A stretch of DNA of 64,000 nt. Origin: Streptomyces sp. NBC_00457. Its GTDB lineage: Bacteria; Actinomycetota; Actinomycetes; Streptomycetales; Streptomycetaceae. Under the pieces are notes generated by a model. It was not told where the DNA came from. It saw only the letters and a list, made by a program, of their open reading frames with translations, and did not search any database. How positions within the stretch are numbered: position 1 is the first letter of the stretch; each line of letters opens with the position of its first letter. Positions 48,390-56,954 of this stretch are shown in pieces. Both the position numbers and the translations under genes were made by a program. Where the stretch lies: the NCBI RefSeq assembly GCF_036014015.1, contig NZ_CP107905.1:9486001-9550000 (forward strand), read 5' to 3'.

Positions 48390-49271
48390 ATGACCCATGT
48401 CGAGGACGAGCTGACCAGCCAGCCCGAGTGCTGGACGCGGGCCGCGGTGGAGGCCGGCCGGCACGGCGGAGCGCTTCCGGCGCCGGGGGAGCGGGTCGCG
48501 ATCGTCGGGTGCGGCACGTCGTACTTCATGGCGCAGGCGGCAGCGGCGCTGCGGGAGGGCGCCGGGCAGGGCGAGACGGACGCGTTCGCCGCCTCTGAGT
48601 TCCCGTACGGCCGCTCGTACGACCGTGTCCTCGCCCTGACCCGCTCCGGCACCACCACCGAAGTTCTGGAACTGCTCGGGCAGTTGAGGGGCCGCACGCG
48701 CACGACCGCCGTCACCGCCGACCCCGGCACACCCGTCATGACGGTCGCCGACGACGTCGTGGTCCTCGACTTCGCGGACGAACGGTCCGTCGTGCAGACC
48801 CGGTTCGCGACCACCGCACTGACCCTGTTCCGCGCCCACCTGGGCCTGCACACCGACTCCGTCGTGGCCGACGCCCGCACCGCGCTCGCCGGCCCGCTGC
48901 CCGAAGGGCTCGTCGACTGCGCGCAGTTCACCTTCCTGGGCCGCGGCTGGACCGTGGGGCTGGCCAACGAGGCGGGACTGAAGATGCGCGAGGCCTCGCT
49001 GTCGTGGACCGAGGCCTATCCGGCGATGGAGTACCGGCACGGCCCCATCAGCATCACCACCCAGGGTACGGCCACCTGGGTGCTGGGGGAGCCGCCCGAG
49101 GGCCTGGCCGAACAGGTGCGGGCCACCGGCGGGTTGTGGGTGGCCGGCGCTCTCGACCCGCTCGCCGAACTGGTCCGCGTCCAGCGGCTCGCGGTCGCCG
49201 TCGCCGCGGCGCGCGGCCTCGACCCGGACCGGCCCCGACACCTCACCCGCTCGGTCATCCTCGCCGACTGA
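48390..49271 (+). CDS. SIS-domain sugar isomerase/deaminase (AgaS-like)
   Basis: A 293-residue protein with two sugar-isomerase (SIS) domains. The first carries VGCGTSYFMAQAAA and LTRSGTTTEVLE, the second FLGRGWTVGLANEAGLKMRE and EYRHGPISI, as in AgaS and GlmS C-terminal domains. Such proteins isomerize or deaminate amino-sugar phosphates. The ATG at 48390 has GGGAGGGGA upstream. Eleven bases separate it from the aldolase gene. The substrate is inferred only from context: galactosamine- or glucosamine-6-phosphate. Confidence 0.85.
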   Translation: MTHVEDELTSQPECWTRAAVEAGRHGGALPAPGERVAIVGCGTSYFMAQAAAALREGAGQGETDAFAASEFPYGRSYDRVLALTRSGTTTEVLELLGQLRGRTRTTAVTADPGTPVMTVADDVVVLDFADERSVVQTRFATTALTLFRAHLGLHTDSVVADARTALAGPLPEGLVDCAQFTFLGRGWTVGLANEAGLKMREASLSWTEAYPAMEYRHGPISITTQGTATWVLGEPPEGLAEQVRATGGLWVAGALDPLAELVRVQRLAVAVAAARGLDPDRPRHLTRSVILAD

Positions 49272-49282
49272 AGGGACTCACC

Positions 49283-50137
49283 GTGCCCCTCACCACCACC
49301 GGCGAACTCGTCACCCGGGCCGCAGCGGCCCACTCCGCCGTCGCCGCCTTCAACATCATCACGCTGGAACACGTAGAGGCCGTCATCGCCGGCGCGGAAT
49401 CCGTGGACGCGCCCGTCGTCCTCCAGATCAGCGAGAACGCGGTCAAGTTCCGCTACGGACGCCTGCTTCCGCTCGCCCGCGCCGCCGTCGCCGCCGCCGA
49501 ACGGGCCGCCGTACCCGTCGCGTTGCACCTCGATCACGTCCAGAGCGACGACCTGCTGCGGCAGGCGCCGGGCGCCGGGTTCAGCTCCGTGATGTACGAC
49601 GCGTCGCGGCTGCCGTACGAGGAGAATCTCGCGGCGACCAGGGCCGCCGTCGACTGGGCGCACGCCCAAGGGCTGTGGATCGAGGCCGAGTTGGGACAGG
49701 TGGGCGGCAAGGACGGAGCCCCGCCGCTCGACGCCCACGCCCCCGGCGCCCGCACCGACCCCGCTCAGGCCCGTGCCTTCGTCACCGACTCGGGGGTCGA
49801 CGCCCTCGCGGTGGCCATCGGCAGCTCCCACGCCATGACCACCCGCACGGCCACCCTCGACCACGCCCTCCTCAAACGCCTCGCCGCCGCCCTGGACGTC
49901 CCGCTGGTCCTGCACGGCTCCAGCGGCGTACCCGACTCCGAACTCACCGCGGCCGTCGCGGGCGGCATCGCCAAGGTGAACATCGGCACCGCCCTCAACC
50001 TCGCCATGACCGGCGCGATACGGGAGTACCTGGCCGCCCACCCCGAGGCCGTCGACTCGCGGAAGTACCTGAGTGTCGGACGGGAGGCGATGGTGCGGAC
50101 GGTCGCGGAGATCATCCGGGTGCTGGGCGGGCGGTGA
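49283..50137 (+). CDS. Class II ketose-bisphosphate aldolase (KbaY/GatY-like)
   Basis: A 284-residue zinc-dependent aldolase cleaving a ketose bisphosphate to dihydroxyacetone phosphate and an aldehyde. The catalytic Asp and a zinc ligand lie in LHLDHVQSDD. Further zinc and phosphate motifs are AVAIGSSHAM, LVLHGSSGV and KVNIGTALN. GAAGGGA precedes the GTG. Following the SIS gene, it suggests a galactosamine/tagatose-type pathway, but the kinases and transporter expected for such a pathway are not in the window. The 3' end overlaps the convergent methyltransferase gene by 26 bases. Confidence 0.88.
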   Translation: MPLTTTGELVTRAAAAHSAVAAFNIITLEHVEAVIAGAESVDAPVVLQISENAVKFRYGRLLPLARAAVAAAERAAVPVALHLDHVQSDDLLRQAPGAGFSSVMYDASRLPYEENLAATRAAVDWAHAQGLWIEAELGQVGGKDGAPPLDAHAPGARTDPAQARAFVTDSGVDALAVAIGSSHAMTTRTATLDHALLKRLAAALDVPLVLHGSSGVPDSELTAAVAGGIAKVNIGTALNLAMTGAIREYLAAHPEAVDSRKYLSVGREAMVRTVAEIIRVLGGR

Positions 50138-50882
50138 GCAACGGCTGGTAGAACGAAGTGTGCCAAGTGACGTCCGTGAAACCGGACGCGCTCACCAGGT
50201 CGGTCAACTGCCCGCGGGTCAGCGCCCAGTAGGTGGTGCGACGCACGCGCACACTCCAGCCGTCGCCCGCCGGGACGAGCTGGAAGTGGTCCAGGTCGTA
50301 GCGCTCGCCGTCCTCGTGCCAGTGCCACAGCTGAAAGGTGATCACCTCACCGTCCCCGGTGCGCGAGACCTGAGGAGGGGCCGCCGTGGGCTTGGCTCGT
50401 CGGGCCTCGTCGTAGTCTCGGACGGTCAGCACCAGCAACCCGTCCTCGCGCAGCACCCGGCGGATTCCCGTCAGCGCCGCCTCGACGTCCTGCGCCGACA
50501 GCAGATGCGGCAACGCGTTGTCGGCGCAGACGACGACGTCGAACACGGACGGCGTGAACGGCAGCCGCCGCATGTCCGCGACGGCCACCGGAAGGCGTAC
50601 GCCACGGGCGGCGGCTTCGGCGACCGCGCGTGCGGCCGCCACGGGACTCAGGTCGCTGCCGACGACCTGATGCCCCAGCCGCGCCAGCCCGATCGCCTGG
50701 GTACCGATGCCGCAGGAGCAGTCCAGGACCCTGCGCGGTCCGGCTCCCGGGCGCGGCCGGATCAGCTCGTCCAGCACCGCCGCCTGTCGCGCCATGCTCG
50801 CGTCCCAGTCCGGGAAGATCAGGTGGTAGTCGGGGGCCAGCTCGTCGTAGAAGTCCCGCACCGAATCGTCGGACACACCCAC
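50112..50882 (-). CDS. Class I SAM-dependent methyltransferase
   Basis: A 256-residue methyltransferase of the glycine/sarcosine N-methyltransferase-like group. The SAM motif I is VLDCSCGIGTQAIGLA, followed by VVGSDLS (motif II) and FDVVVCADNALPHLL. The opening DFYDELAPDYHLIFPDWD is typical of small-molecule methyltransferases. The substrate is unknown. It ends inside the convergent aldolase gene and lies just downstream of another methyltransferase gene on the same strand, with a 5-base gap, so the two are probably co-transcribed. Confidence 0.85.
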   Translation of the reverse strand: MGVSDDSVRDFYDELAPDYHLIFPDWDASMARQAAVLDELIRPRPGAGPRRVLDCSCGIGTQAIGLARLGHQVVGSDLSPVAAARAVAEAAARGVRLPVAVADMRRLPFTPSVFDVVVCADNALPHLLSAQDVEAALTGIRRVLREDGLLVLTVRDYDEARRAKPTAAPPQVSRTGDGEVITFQLWHWHEDGERYDLDHFQLVPAGDGWSVRVRRTTYWALTRGQLTDLVSASGFTDVTWHTSFYQPLLTARPAPG

Positions 50883-50887
50883 GGCAC

Positions 50888-52033
50888 CTACTCCTTGACG
50901 GCTCGGAGCACCACGAATTTCGAGTCGCTTGCCACCAGTTCACTGTTGCCGAACAACCGCCGCAGCTTCAGGTGGTAGCCCAGGTGCCGATTGCCGATCA
51001 CACACAGCTCACCCCCGGGCCGCAGCGCACGCCGCGCCCCGCTGAACATCCGCCATGCCGTCGCATCGGTCGTCGCCTGGTGGGAGTGGAACGGCGGATT
51101 GTTGAGCACGAGATCGACGCTGCCCGCGGGCACCCCCACCAGCCCGTCCCCGACCCGGAACTCAGCATGCCCCGACACCCCGTTCGCCTTGTACGTAGCC
51201 TCCGCCGAGGCCACGGCCTGGAACGACTCGTCCGTGAAGAGCACCTCGGCCTCGGGATCGGCCAGCGCGATCGCCGTACCGACGACACCGTTGCCGCAGC
51301 CCAGATCGACGACGCGTGCGCCGCCGGTGCCGTACGGCAGATGCTTCAGGAAGAAGCGCGTGCCGATGTCGAGCCGTTCGGCGCAGAACACGCCGGCGTG
51401 GTTGACGACGGTGGCACCGGAGGCCGGGCCGATGTCGTCGGGGAGCGTGTAGGTGTGCGGCCAGGGGTTGGCGGACGGCGCCTGGGCGGCCTCGGGCGTG
51501 CAGAAGATGAGCCGGGCCTTCTTCTCGGCGAGCGAGGTGCGGGTCGGGCCGAGGATCCGCTCGAACAGCCGCAGCGTGGAGGTGTGGATCTCCTTCACCA
51601 TGCCGGTACCGACGACGACCGTGCCCTCGTGCACCGCGGGCGCCAGCCGCAGCAACTGGTCCTCCAGCAGCGCCAGACTCTTCGGCACCCGGACGAGGAG
51701 GACATCGACCCGGGCGGGCGGCGGATCCTGCGTGGTGAGGAGAGTGACGGCGCCGGTCTCGACGCCGTTGCGCGCGAGGTTCGCGCGGGTCGCCTCCTGA
51801 CCCAGATACGAGTCCGTGATCTGCACCGGCCGATGCGCCGCGAGCGCCGTGCCCAGAGCGCCCCAGCGGTCGCCGAGAACCACGACCGCCCCGGACAGCG
51901 GAACCTCCTGGTCCGCGAGATACCTCAGCAGATAGTCGTCGGAGGCATCCCAAGCGCGCAGCCTCTCGCGCGGGTCCTCAGGGAAACGGGCCAGCGCGAG
52001 CTCGCCCCAGGGGGTAGTCATACGGTCGTCCAT
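50888..52033 (-). CDS. RlmG/RsmC-like rRNA guanine methyltransferase
   Basis: A 381-residue protein with two Rossmann-like halves. The C-terminal one is catalytic, with VVDLGCGNGVVGTAIAL (SAM site) and the substrate motif VLNNPPFH. Duplicated, degenerate N-terminal domains are typical of RsmC and RlmG. It probably methylates the N2 of a guanosine in rRNA; RlmG acts on 23S rRNA. The start MDDRMTTPWG offers two ATGs (52033 and 52021); the first is used here. Confidence 0.85.
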   Translation of the reverse strand: MDDRMTTPWGELALARFPEDPRERLRAWDASDDYLLRYLADQEVPLSGAVVVLGDRWGALGTALAAHRPVQITDSYLGQEATRANLARNGVETGAVTLLTTQDPPPARVDVLLVRVPKSLALLEDQLLRLAPAVHEGTVVVGTGMVKEIHTSTLRLFERILGPTRTSLAEKKARLIFCTPEAAQAPSANPWPHTYTLPDDIGPASGATVVNHAGVFCAERLDIGTRFFLKHLPYGTGGARVVDLGCGNGVVGTAIALADPEAEVLFTDESFQAVASAEATYKANGVSGHAEFRVGDGLVGVPAGSVDLVLNNPPFHSHQATTDATAWRMFSGARRALRPGGELCVIGNRHLGYHLKLRRLFGNSELVASDSKFVVLRAVKE

Positions 52034-52055
52034 CGTGCGACAAGACTAAGCGCCC

Positions 52056-52166
52056 TGGTGAAGTCAGCTGCGGTTGGTCGGCGCCCCGAAGGGGCGCGGG
52101 GAACTGCGCGACAAGCCACAACGAGCCCGCAGACGAAAGACGACCCATCACCGCGCTTCCCGCGGA
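52056..52166 (+). repeat. Dispersed intergenic repeat, copy with GGGGAACTGCGCGACAAGCC
   Basis: Hairpin GGCGCCCCGAAGGGGCGC, then GGGGAACTGCGCGACAAGCC and GACGACCCATCAC. Similarity to the NRPS copy (25350-25470) begins upstream of the hairpin at GAAGTC(A/G)GCT and continues past CCCATCAC. It occupies most of the 153 bases between the RlmG-like and AlkB-like genes. Confidence 0.85.
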
Positions 52167-52186
52167 GCGAGCCGCAGGATGGAGGA

Positions 52187-52828
52187 ATGGACCCCGAGCT
52201 GTTCCCCAGAGCCCGTACGGAGATCGCGCCCGGCGCGGTGCACGTACCGGACTGGCTGGACGCGGAGCGCCAACGCGAGCTGCTGGAGGCCTGCCGCGAG
52301 TGGGCCCGTCCGCCCGCAGGCCTCCGCACGGTCCGCACACCCGGCGGCGGCACGATGACCGCCCGACAGGTCTGCCTGGGCCGGCACTGGTATCCGTACG
52401 GCTATGCCCGCACGGTCGTCGACGGGGACGGCGCGCCCGTGAAGCCGTTCCCCGAGTGGCTGGGCGAATGGGGGCGCCGGGCGGTGCGCGACGCCCTGAG
52501 CGGACCGGCTGTGGCGTACGACATCGCACTGATCAACTTCTACGACGCCGACGCCCGCATGGGCATGCACCGCGACAGCGACGAGAAATCCGACGCGCCG
52601 GTGGTCTCACTCAGCCTCGGGGACACCTGCGTGTTCCGCTTCGGCAACACCGAGACGAGGACCCGGCCGTACACGGACGTCGAACTGCGCAGCGGGGACC
52701 TGTTCGTGTTCGGGGGGCCGTCCCGGCTCGCCTACCACGGGGTGCCGCGGGTGTACCCGGACACGGCACCGCCCGAGTTGGGCCTGACCGGGCGGCTGAA
52801 CGTCACGCTCAGAGTCAGCGGCCTGTAG
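52187..52828 (+). CDS. AlkB-like 2-oxoglutarate/Fe(II) dioxygenase
   Basis: A 213-residue 2OG-Fe(II) oxygenase of the AlkB family, which repairs alkylated DNA or RNA bases by oxidative demethylation. The iron facial triad is H and D in MGMHRDSDE plus the His of AYHGVPRV. The 2-oxoglutarate-binding Arg lies in GRLNVTLRVSG. The start at ATG 52187 is tight to GGAGGA, but an earlier GCAGGA gives normal spacing. It stands alone, right after a dispersed repeat. Target specificity cannot be read from sequence. Confidence 0.9.
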   Translation: MDPELFPRARTEIAPGAVHVPDWLDAERQRELLEACREWARPPAGLRTVRTPGGGTMTARQVCLGRHWYPYGYARTVVDGDGAPVKPFPEWLGEWGRRAVRDALSGPAVAYDIALINFYDADARMGMHRDSDEKSDAPVVSLSLGDTCVFRFGNTETRTRPYTDVELRSGDLFVFGGPSRLAYHGVPRVYPDTAPPELGLTGRLNVTLRVSGL

Positions 52829-52973
52829 GGCCCGTCCGGCGGATCATGCCGGCGTCGCGAGGCCCCTCGCCCCCGCTCACCCGCACTGACGAGGTGCCGT
52901 TCCTTGCAGCCGGCCTGATCCGCCGGACCGGCCCCAGCCCCCTCGACCTGCGGATCATGGGAGACTCGCCGTC

Positions 52974-54221
52974 ATGAGCGGGAAGGCGGACCCCCGGCCG
53001 GCGGGGGAAGGGACCACCTCGAGGACGCGGTTGGACCGGGGGCGCGGTGCGCTCGGGCCCGCGCTGGAGCTCGTGCACACCGGGCGGGCGCCGACCCGGG
53101 CCGTGCTCACCGCCGAGCTGGGGGTGACCCGGGCGACGGCGGGCGCGGTGGCCGCCGAGCTGGAGGCGCTGGGGCTGATCCGGGTGGACGCCCGGCCCGG
53201 CGCCGCGGCCGGTTCGCAGGGGCGGCCCTCGCACAGGCTGTCCGTCGCTGAGGACGGGCCCGTCGTCCTCGCCGCACAGGTGCACGCCGACGGATTCCGG
53301 GCGGCACTGGTCGGGCTCGGCGGCCGGATCGTCGCCACCGCGCCGGGCTGCGAGACAGTCGACGCCGACCCTGCGAAGGTCCTCGGATCCGTGGTGGAGG
53401 CGGGCGCCGACCTGCTGCACACGACGGGGCGGCGCTGCGTGGGCGCCGGGCTCGCTGTGCCGTCAGCGGTCGCCGAACCGGACGGCCTGGCCCTGAACCC
53501 GCTGCACCTGGCCTGGCCCGTGGGCGCGCCCGTCCGCCGGATCTTCGCGGAGTGCGTACGCGCCGCCGGGATCACCGGACCGGCGTTCGCGGGCAACGAC
53601 GTCAACCTCGTCGCGCTCGCCGAACACCGGCACGGCGCGGGCCGCGGCGCCCGGCACCTGCTGTGCGTGGCCACCGGGCACCGGGGCGTCGGCGGCGCGC
53701 TCGTCCTCGACGGGCGCCTGCACACCGGCAGTTCGGGCCTGGCCCTGGAGGTCGGCCACCTCACCGTGAACCCGGAGGGCCGCCCCTGCCACTGCGGCAG
53801 CCGCGGCTGTCTCGACGTCGAGGCCGACCCGCTGGCCTTCCTCACCGCGGCGGGACGCGAACCCGGCCCCGAGATGTCGCTGGTGCGGCAGGCCGACGAC
53901 CTGATCCGCAACCGGTACGACGACCTGTCCGTCCGTACGGCCACCGAGGAGCTGATCGACCGGCTCGGCCTCGGCCTCGCGGGCCTGGTGAACATCCTCA
54001 ACCCGGACCGCATCATCCTCGGCGGACTGCACCGCACGTTGCTCGAAGCCGACCCGGAGCGGCTGCGTGCCGTCGTCGCCGACCGCAGTCTGTGGGGCCA
54101 GAGCGGCAGCGTGCCGATCCTGGCATGCACGCTCGACCACAACAGCCTGGTCGGCGCGGCGGAACTGGCGTGGCAGCCGGTGCTGGACGATCCGCTGGGG
54201 GCCCTGGGCGGCTCCGGTTGA
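52974..54221 (+). CDS. ROK-family transcriptional regulator
   Basis: A 415-residue protein. A winged helix at about residues 28-75 (LELVHTGRAPTRAVLTAELG, then TRATAGAVAAELEALGLI) precedes a ROK domain. The zinc motif is CHCGSRGCLDVEA near residue 265 and the sugar-site motif GLALEVGHLTVNPEG. Presence of the helix marks it as a NagC/XylR-type regulator rather than a glucokinase. The inducing sugar and target genes are unknown; no sugar operon is adjacent. GGGAGA and then GTCATG precede the start. Confidence 0.88.
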   Translation: MSGKADPRPAGEGTTSRTRLDRGRGALGPALELVHTGRAPTRAVLTAELGVTRATAGAVAAELEALGLIRVDARPGAAAGSQGRPSHRLSVAEDGPVVLAAQVHADGFRAALVGLGGRIVATAPGCETVDADPAKVLGSVVEAGADLLHTTGRRCVGAGLAVPSAVAEPDGLALNPLHLAWPVGAPVRRIFAECVRAAGITGPAFAGNDVNLVALAEHRHGAGRGARHLLCVATGHRGVGGALVLDGRLHTGSSGLALEVGHLTVNPEGRPCHCGSRGCLDVEADPLAFLTAAGREPGPEMSLVRQADDLIRNRYDDLSVRTATEELIDRLGLGLAGLVNILNPDRIILGGLHRTLLEADPERLRAVVADRSLWGQSGSVPILACTLDHNSLVGAAELAWQPVLDDPLGALGGSG

Positions 54222-54229
54222 GCCGGCAG

Positions 54230-54310
54230 CGCCCCGAAGGGGCGCGGGGCTGTGACATATGCGGCTCCGCCGCGGGGCGCGACCAGCCACGACGAGCCCG
54301 CAGACGATCG
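54230..54310 (+). repeat. Dispersed intergenic repeat, variant with inserted hairpin
   Basis: AGCGCCCCGAAGGGGCGCGG, then CTGTGACATATGCGGCTCCG, then GGGGCGCGACCAGCCACGAC. Compared with the 52056 copy it carries an extra CGGCTCCGCCG hairpin like the units at 47303-47393. It fills the 98-base convergent gap between the ROK and XRE genes and may act as a terminator. Confidence 0.8.
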
Positions 54311-54319
54311 ACGGAGCGC

Positions 54320-55159
54320 TCAGCCCGCGAGTGACTGAGTGCCCAGAACGGAGAGCAACTCCAGCTTCTCCGCGGCCTCGGTGCCCGGTTCGGCCGAGTA
54401 CACAAGGATGTGCAAATCGTTGCCCTCGACCCGGAGCAGATCGCAGTCCAGAGTCAGCGGGCCCACCTGAGGATGCTCGATCGTCTTGCGCGAGGCCTCG
54501 AGCCGGCCGACGACACCCGCGTCCCACAGCTCGGCGAACCGCTCGCTGCCCGCACGCAACTCCGCGATCAGGCGCCGCAGTTGCCGGTCGCCGGGATACC
54601 GGCCGGCCGTTGCCCGCAGTTCGGCGACCATGCCGATCTCGAACGCGCGCCGCTCGTCCGGAGTGTGCCGGACCCGGGTGGGAGCGCCGAGGAAATTGCG
54701 CCACACTCCGTTGCGTTCGAAGCCACGCCGGCCGGAGGGATCGCCCATCAGCGCCGCGTACATCGGGTTGGCCATCAGCAGCGTCATGGCCGCGTCGGAG
54801 ACGCCGACAGGGGTGTCCACCAGCCGGTCCAGCAGCCGCTGGACGCTCGGCGTGATGTACGCGGGCACGGTGTCGGGACCCGGAGGCACCAGCCCGGCCA
54901 GCCGGAACAGATACATCCGCTCGTCCCCCGTCAGCCGCAGCGCCCGGGCCAGGGCTTCGACGATCTGTCCGGACGGGTTGACCGCCCGCCCCTGTTCGAG
55001 GCGGGTGACGTAATCGACCGAGATCCCGGCCAGCAGGGCCAGTTCCTCGCGACGCAGCCCGGCCGCGCGCCGCTGACCACCGGCCGGCAGCCCGGCGGTC
55101 TCCGGGGCGACCCGGTCCCGCCAGCGCCGCAGGGCCCGCCCCAGTTCCGTCGTCGTCAT
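54320..55159 (-). CDS. XRE-family regulator with MmyB-like domain
   Basis: A 279-residue regulator. The N-terminal helix-turn-helix reads GLRREELALLAGISVDYVTRLEQGR (about residues 33-57). A C-terminal MmyB-type ligand-binding domain includes MANPMYAALMGD, RNFLGAPTR and the closing HPQVGPLTLDCDLL. Such genes in Streptomyces commonly regulate a divergent oxidoreductase, and an SDR gene starts 101 bases away on the other strand. The ATG at 55159 places MTTTELGRALRRWRD at the start; longer readings run into the promoter. Confidence 0.9.
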   Translation of the reverse strand: MTTTELGRALRRWRDRVAPETAGLPAGGQRRAAGLRREELALLAGISVDYVTRLEQGRAVNPSGQIVEALARALRLTGDERMYLFRLAGLVPPGPDTVPAYITPSVQRLLDRLVDTPVGVSDAAMTLLMANPMYAALMGDPSGRRGFERNGVWRNFLGAPTRVRHTPDERRAFEIGMVAELRATAGRYPGDRQLRRLIAELRAGSERFAELWDAGVVGRLEASRKTIEHPQVGPLTLDCDLLRVEGNDLHILVYSAEPGTEAAEKLELLSVLGTQSLAG

Positions 55160-55198
55160 CCCCCCAGTCAACCGCGTCGGACGCGACGGTGCCTGGTA

Positions 55199-55211
55199 CT
55201 GGGAGTCCCAG
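55199..55211. promoter_or_regulatory. Candidate operator between XRE regulator and SDR
   Basis: CTGGGAGTCCCAG is a perfect palindrome around a central G. It lies 40 bases from the XRE start and 49 bases from the SDR start, with GGTACT adjoining. It is a likely binding site for the XRE regulator. Confidence 0.55.
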
Positions 55212-55260
55212 GAAGAAGGATCCGCTGGCTGTCCACCCTGTCCAGCGGGATGGTGGAGCC

Positions 55261-55968
55261 ATGACCACAACACTCATCACCGGAGCGAACAAGGGACTGG
55301 GCTTCGAGACTGCCCGCAGGCTCGTCGAAGCAGGTCACACCGTCTACGTCGGCGCCCGGGACGCCGAGCGGGGCCGCCGCGCCGCCGAACAGCTCGGCGC
55401 CCGGTTCGTCCAGATCGACGTCACCGACGACGCCTCCGTCCAGGCCGCCGCGAAGACCATCGAGGCAGAGGGCGGGCTCGACGTACTGGTCAACAACGCC
55501 GGCATCGAAGTGCGGGGCGAGAACAACAGCATCCCCGCCGCCGCGGACACCACCGCCGACGAGATGCGAACGGTGTTCGAGACGAACGTCTTCGGCGTCG
55601 TCCGTGTCATCCACGCCTTCCTGCCGCTGCTCCAGCGGTCCGCGGCCCCCGTCGTGGTGAACCTCAGCAGCGGCCTGGCCTCACTGTCCCGGCTCTCCGA
55701 CCCGGACGCACCGGCCCACTTCTACCAGGCCATCGCCTACCCGACCTCGAAGACGGCCGTCAACATGATCACCGTGCAGTACGCGAAGGCGTTCCCGACC
55801 ATGCGGATCAACGCCGTCGAACCCGGCTTCACCTCGACGGACCTCAACGGCCGTACCGGCACCCAGACCGCCGAGCAGGGCGCCGAGATCATCGTCCGCA
55901 TGGCACAGGTGGGCCCGGACGGTCCGACCGGCGGCTACTTCGACGTGGACGGTCCGATTCCCTGGTAG
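55261..55968 (+). CDS. Short-chain dehydrogenase/reductase
   Basis: A 235-residue classical SDR. The cofactor site is TGANKGLGFETARRL, followed by DVTD and VNNAGIE. The catalytic Ser lies in NLSSGLAS and the Tyr-Lys pair in YPTSKTAVN. The start of the second strand (VGARDAERGRR) has an Arg that favours NADPH. The substrate is unknown. GGTGGAGCC precedes the ATG. It is divergent from, and probably controlled by, the XRE regulator. Confidence 0.9.
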   Translation: MTTTLITGANKGLGFETARRLVEAGHTVYVGARDAERGRRAAEQLGARFVQIDVTDDASVQAAAKTIEAEGGLDVLVNNAGIEVRGENNSIPAAADTTADEMRTVFETNVFGVVRVIHAFLPLLQRSAAPVVVNLSSGLASLSRLSDPDAPAHFYQAIAYPTSKTAVNMITVQYAKAFPTMRINAVEPGFTSTDLNGRTGTQTAEQGAEIIVRMAQVGPDGPTGGYFDVDGPIPW

Positions 55969-56017
55969 GGCAAGCCGGCGGCGTTGAACAACGGGGTGCG
56001 CCACATCGGCCGGCCGC

Positions 56018-56866
56018 TCAATCCGTCAGGCTCCACAAGGCCGCCACCAACGGCCGCCGCAGATCCGCCCGCCGCACGCACAACCCGATCGGGAACGGCT
56101 CCGGCGGCGGATCCGCGGGCAGCACCGACAGCCGCTCGCGCACCGCACTGTGCTCCAGTACGAGACGCGGGACCACGCCCGTGCCGCAGCCCAGGGCGAC
56201 CAGCGTCAGCAGCCCCTCATGCCCGTCCGGTTCACAGGCCACGTCGGGTGTCGTCCCGCGGGCGCGGAACCAGCGGTCGGCGGACTCGCGGACCAGCCCC
56301 CTGTGGGGCAGGACGAACGGCCCGTCGAGCCCCGCGTCCGGTCGCTCCCGCGCGGAGACCAGGACCAGCTCGGTCACCGCGACCGTCCGGCTCACCAGCG
56401 GCTCCGGCAGCCTGGCCGGAATCCCCGCGACGGCCACGTCCACCTCGCCCTCGTCGAGCCGGGCCAGCGCGGCAGCCGCGTCGCCGGTCCGCAGATCGAG
56501 CCGCACCTGGGGGTGGGCGGCACGGAACGGCGCCAACAGGTCGGGCAGCAGCGCCTGGCAGGCGGTCACCGTGGCGAACAGGGCCAGGCGGCCGGTCAGT
56601 TCGGCCGGATCGGGATGCTCCTCCCGGTAGGAGCGCCACAACTCCAGCGCCTGGACGGCGTATTCACGGAACCGATGCCCCTCCGCCGTCAGCGCCACCC
56701 CGCGCGGCCCCCGGTCGAACAGCCGGTGCCCGAGATCGGCCTCCAGCCGCTGCACGGTCCGCGTCAGCGTCGCCGGACTGACATGGCAGTCGAGGCTCGT
56801 CCGGCCGAAGTTCAGCGTCTGCGCCAGATGCAGGAAGAGCCGCAGCGCCCGATGGTCGTCCCGCAC
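56018..56866 (-). CDS. LysR-family regulator, IlvY-like
   Basis: A 282-residue LysR-type activator. The N-terminal helix-turn-helix reads RALRLFLHLAQTLNFGRTSL and SPATLTRTVQRLEADLG, and a periplasmic-binding-fold effector domain follows. The GTG at 56866 is chosen because AAGGACCAGGTGG lies just upstream; an earlier TTG at 56911 would start inside the operator region. It is divergent from a ketol-acid reductoisomerase gene, exactly the arrangement of ilvY-ilvC in enterobacteria. By analogy it should activate that gene when acetolactate or acetohydroxybutyrate is present. Confidence 0.85.
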   Translation of the reverse strand: MRDDHRALRLFLHLAQTLNFGRTSLDCHVSPATLTRTVQRLEADLGHRLFDRGPRGVALTAEGHRFREYAVQALELWRSYREEHPDPAELTGRLALFATVTACQALLPDLLAPFRAAHPQVRLDLRTGDAAAALARLDEGEVDVAVAGIPARLPEPLVSRTVAVTELVLVSARERPDAGLDGPFVLPHRGLVRESADRWFRARGTTPDVACEPDGHEGLLTLVALGCGTGVVPRLVLEHSAVRERLSVLPADPPPEPFPIGLCVRRADLRRPLVAALWSLTD

Positions 56867-56891
56867 CCCGCCACCTGGTCCTTTCGCTTCT

Positions 56892-56927
56892 CGCAACACC
56901 GCGCTGCACAAGTTGCGCTTGCTGCAA
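56892..56927. promoter_or_regulatory. Candidate IlvY-type operator
   Basis: CGCAAC (56892-56897) and GTTGCG (56912-56917) form an inverted repeat around 14 bases, followed by TTGCTGCAA (56919-56927). Repeated TTGC/GCAA half-sites between a LysR gene and its divergent target fit a LysR operator. Confidence 0.55.
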
Positions 56928-56954
56928 CGTTCGCCGTGAGCCTACAACTCCACC

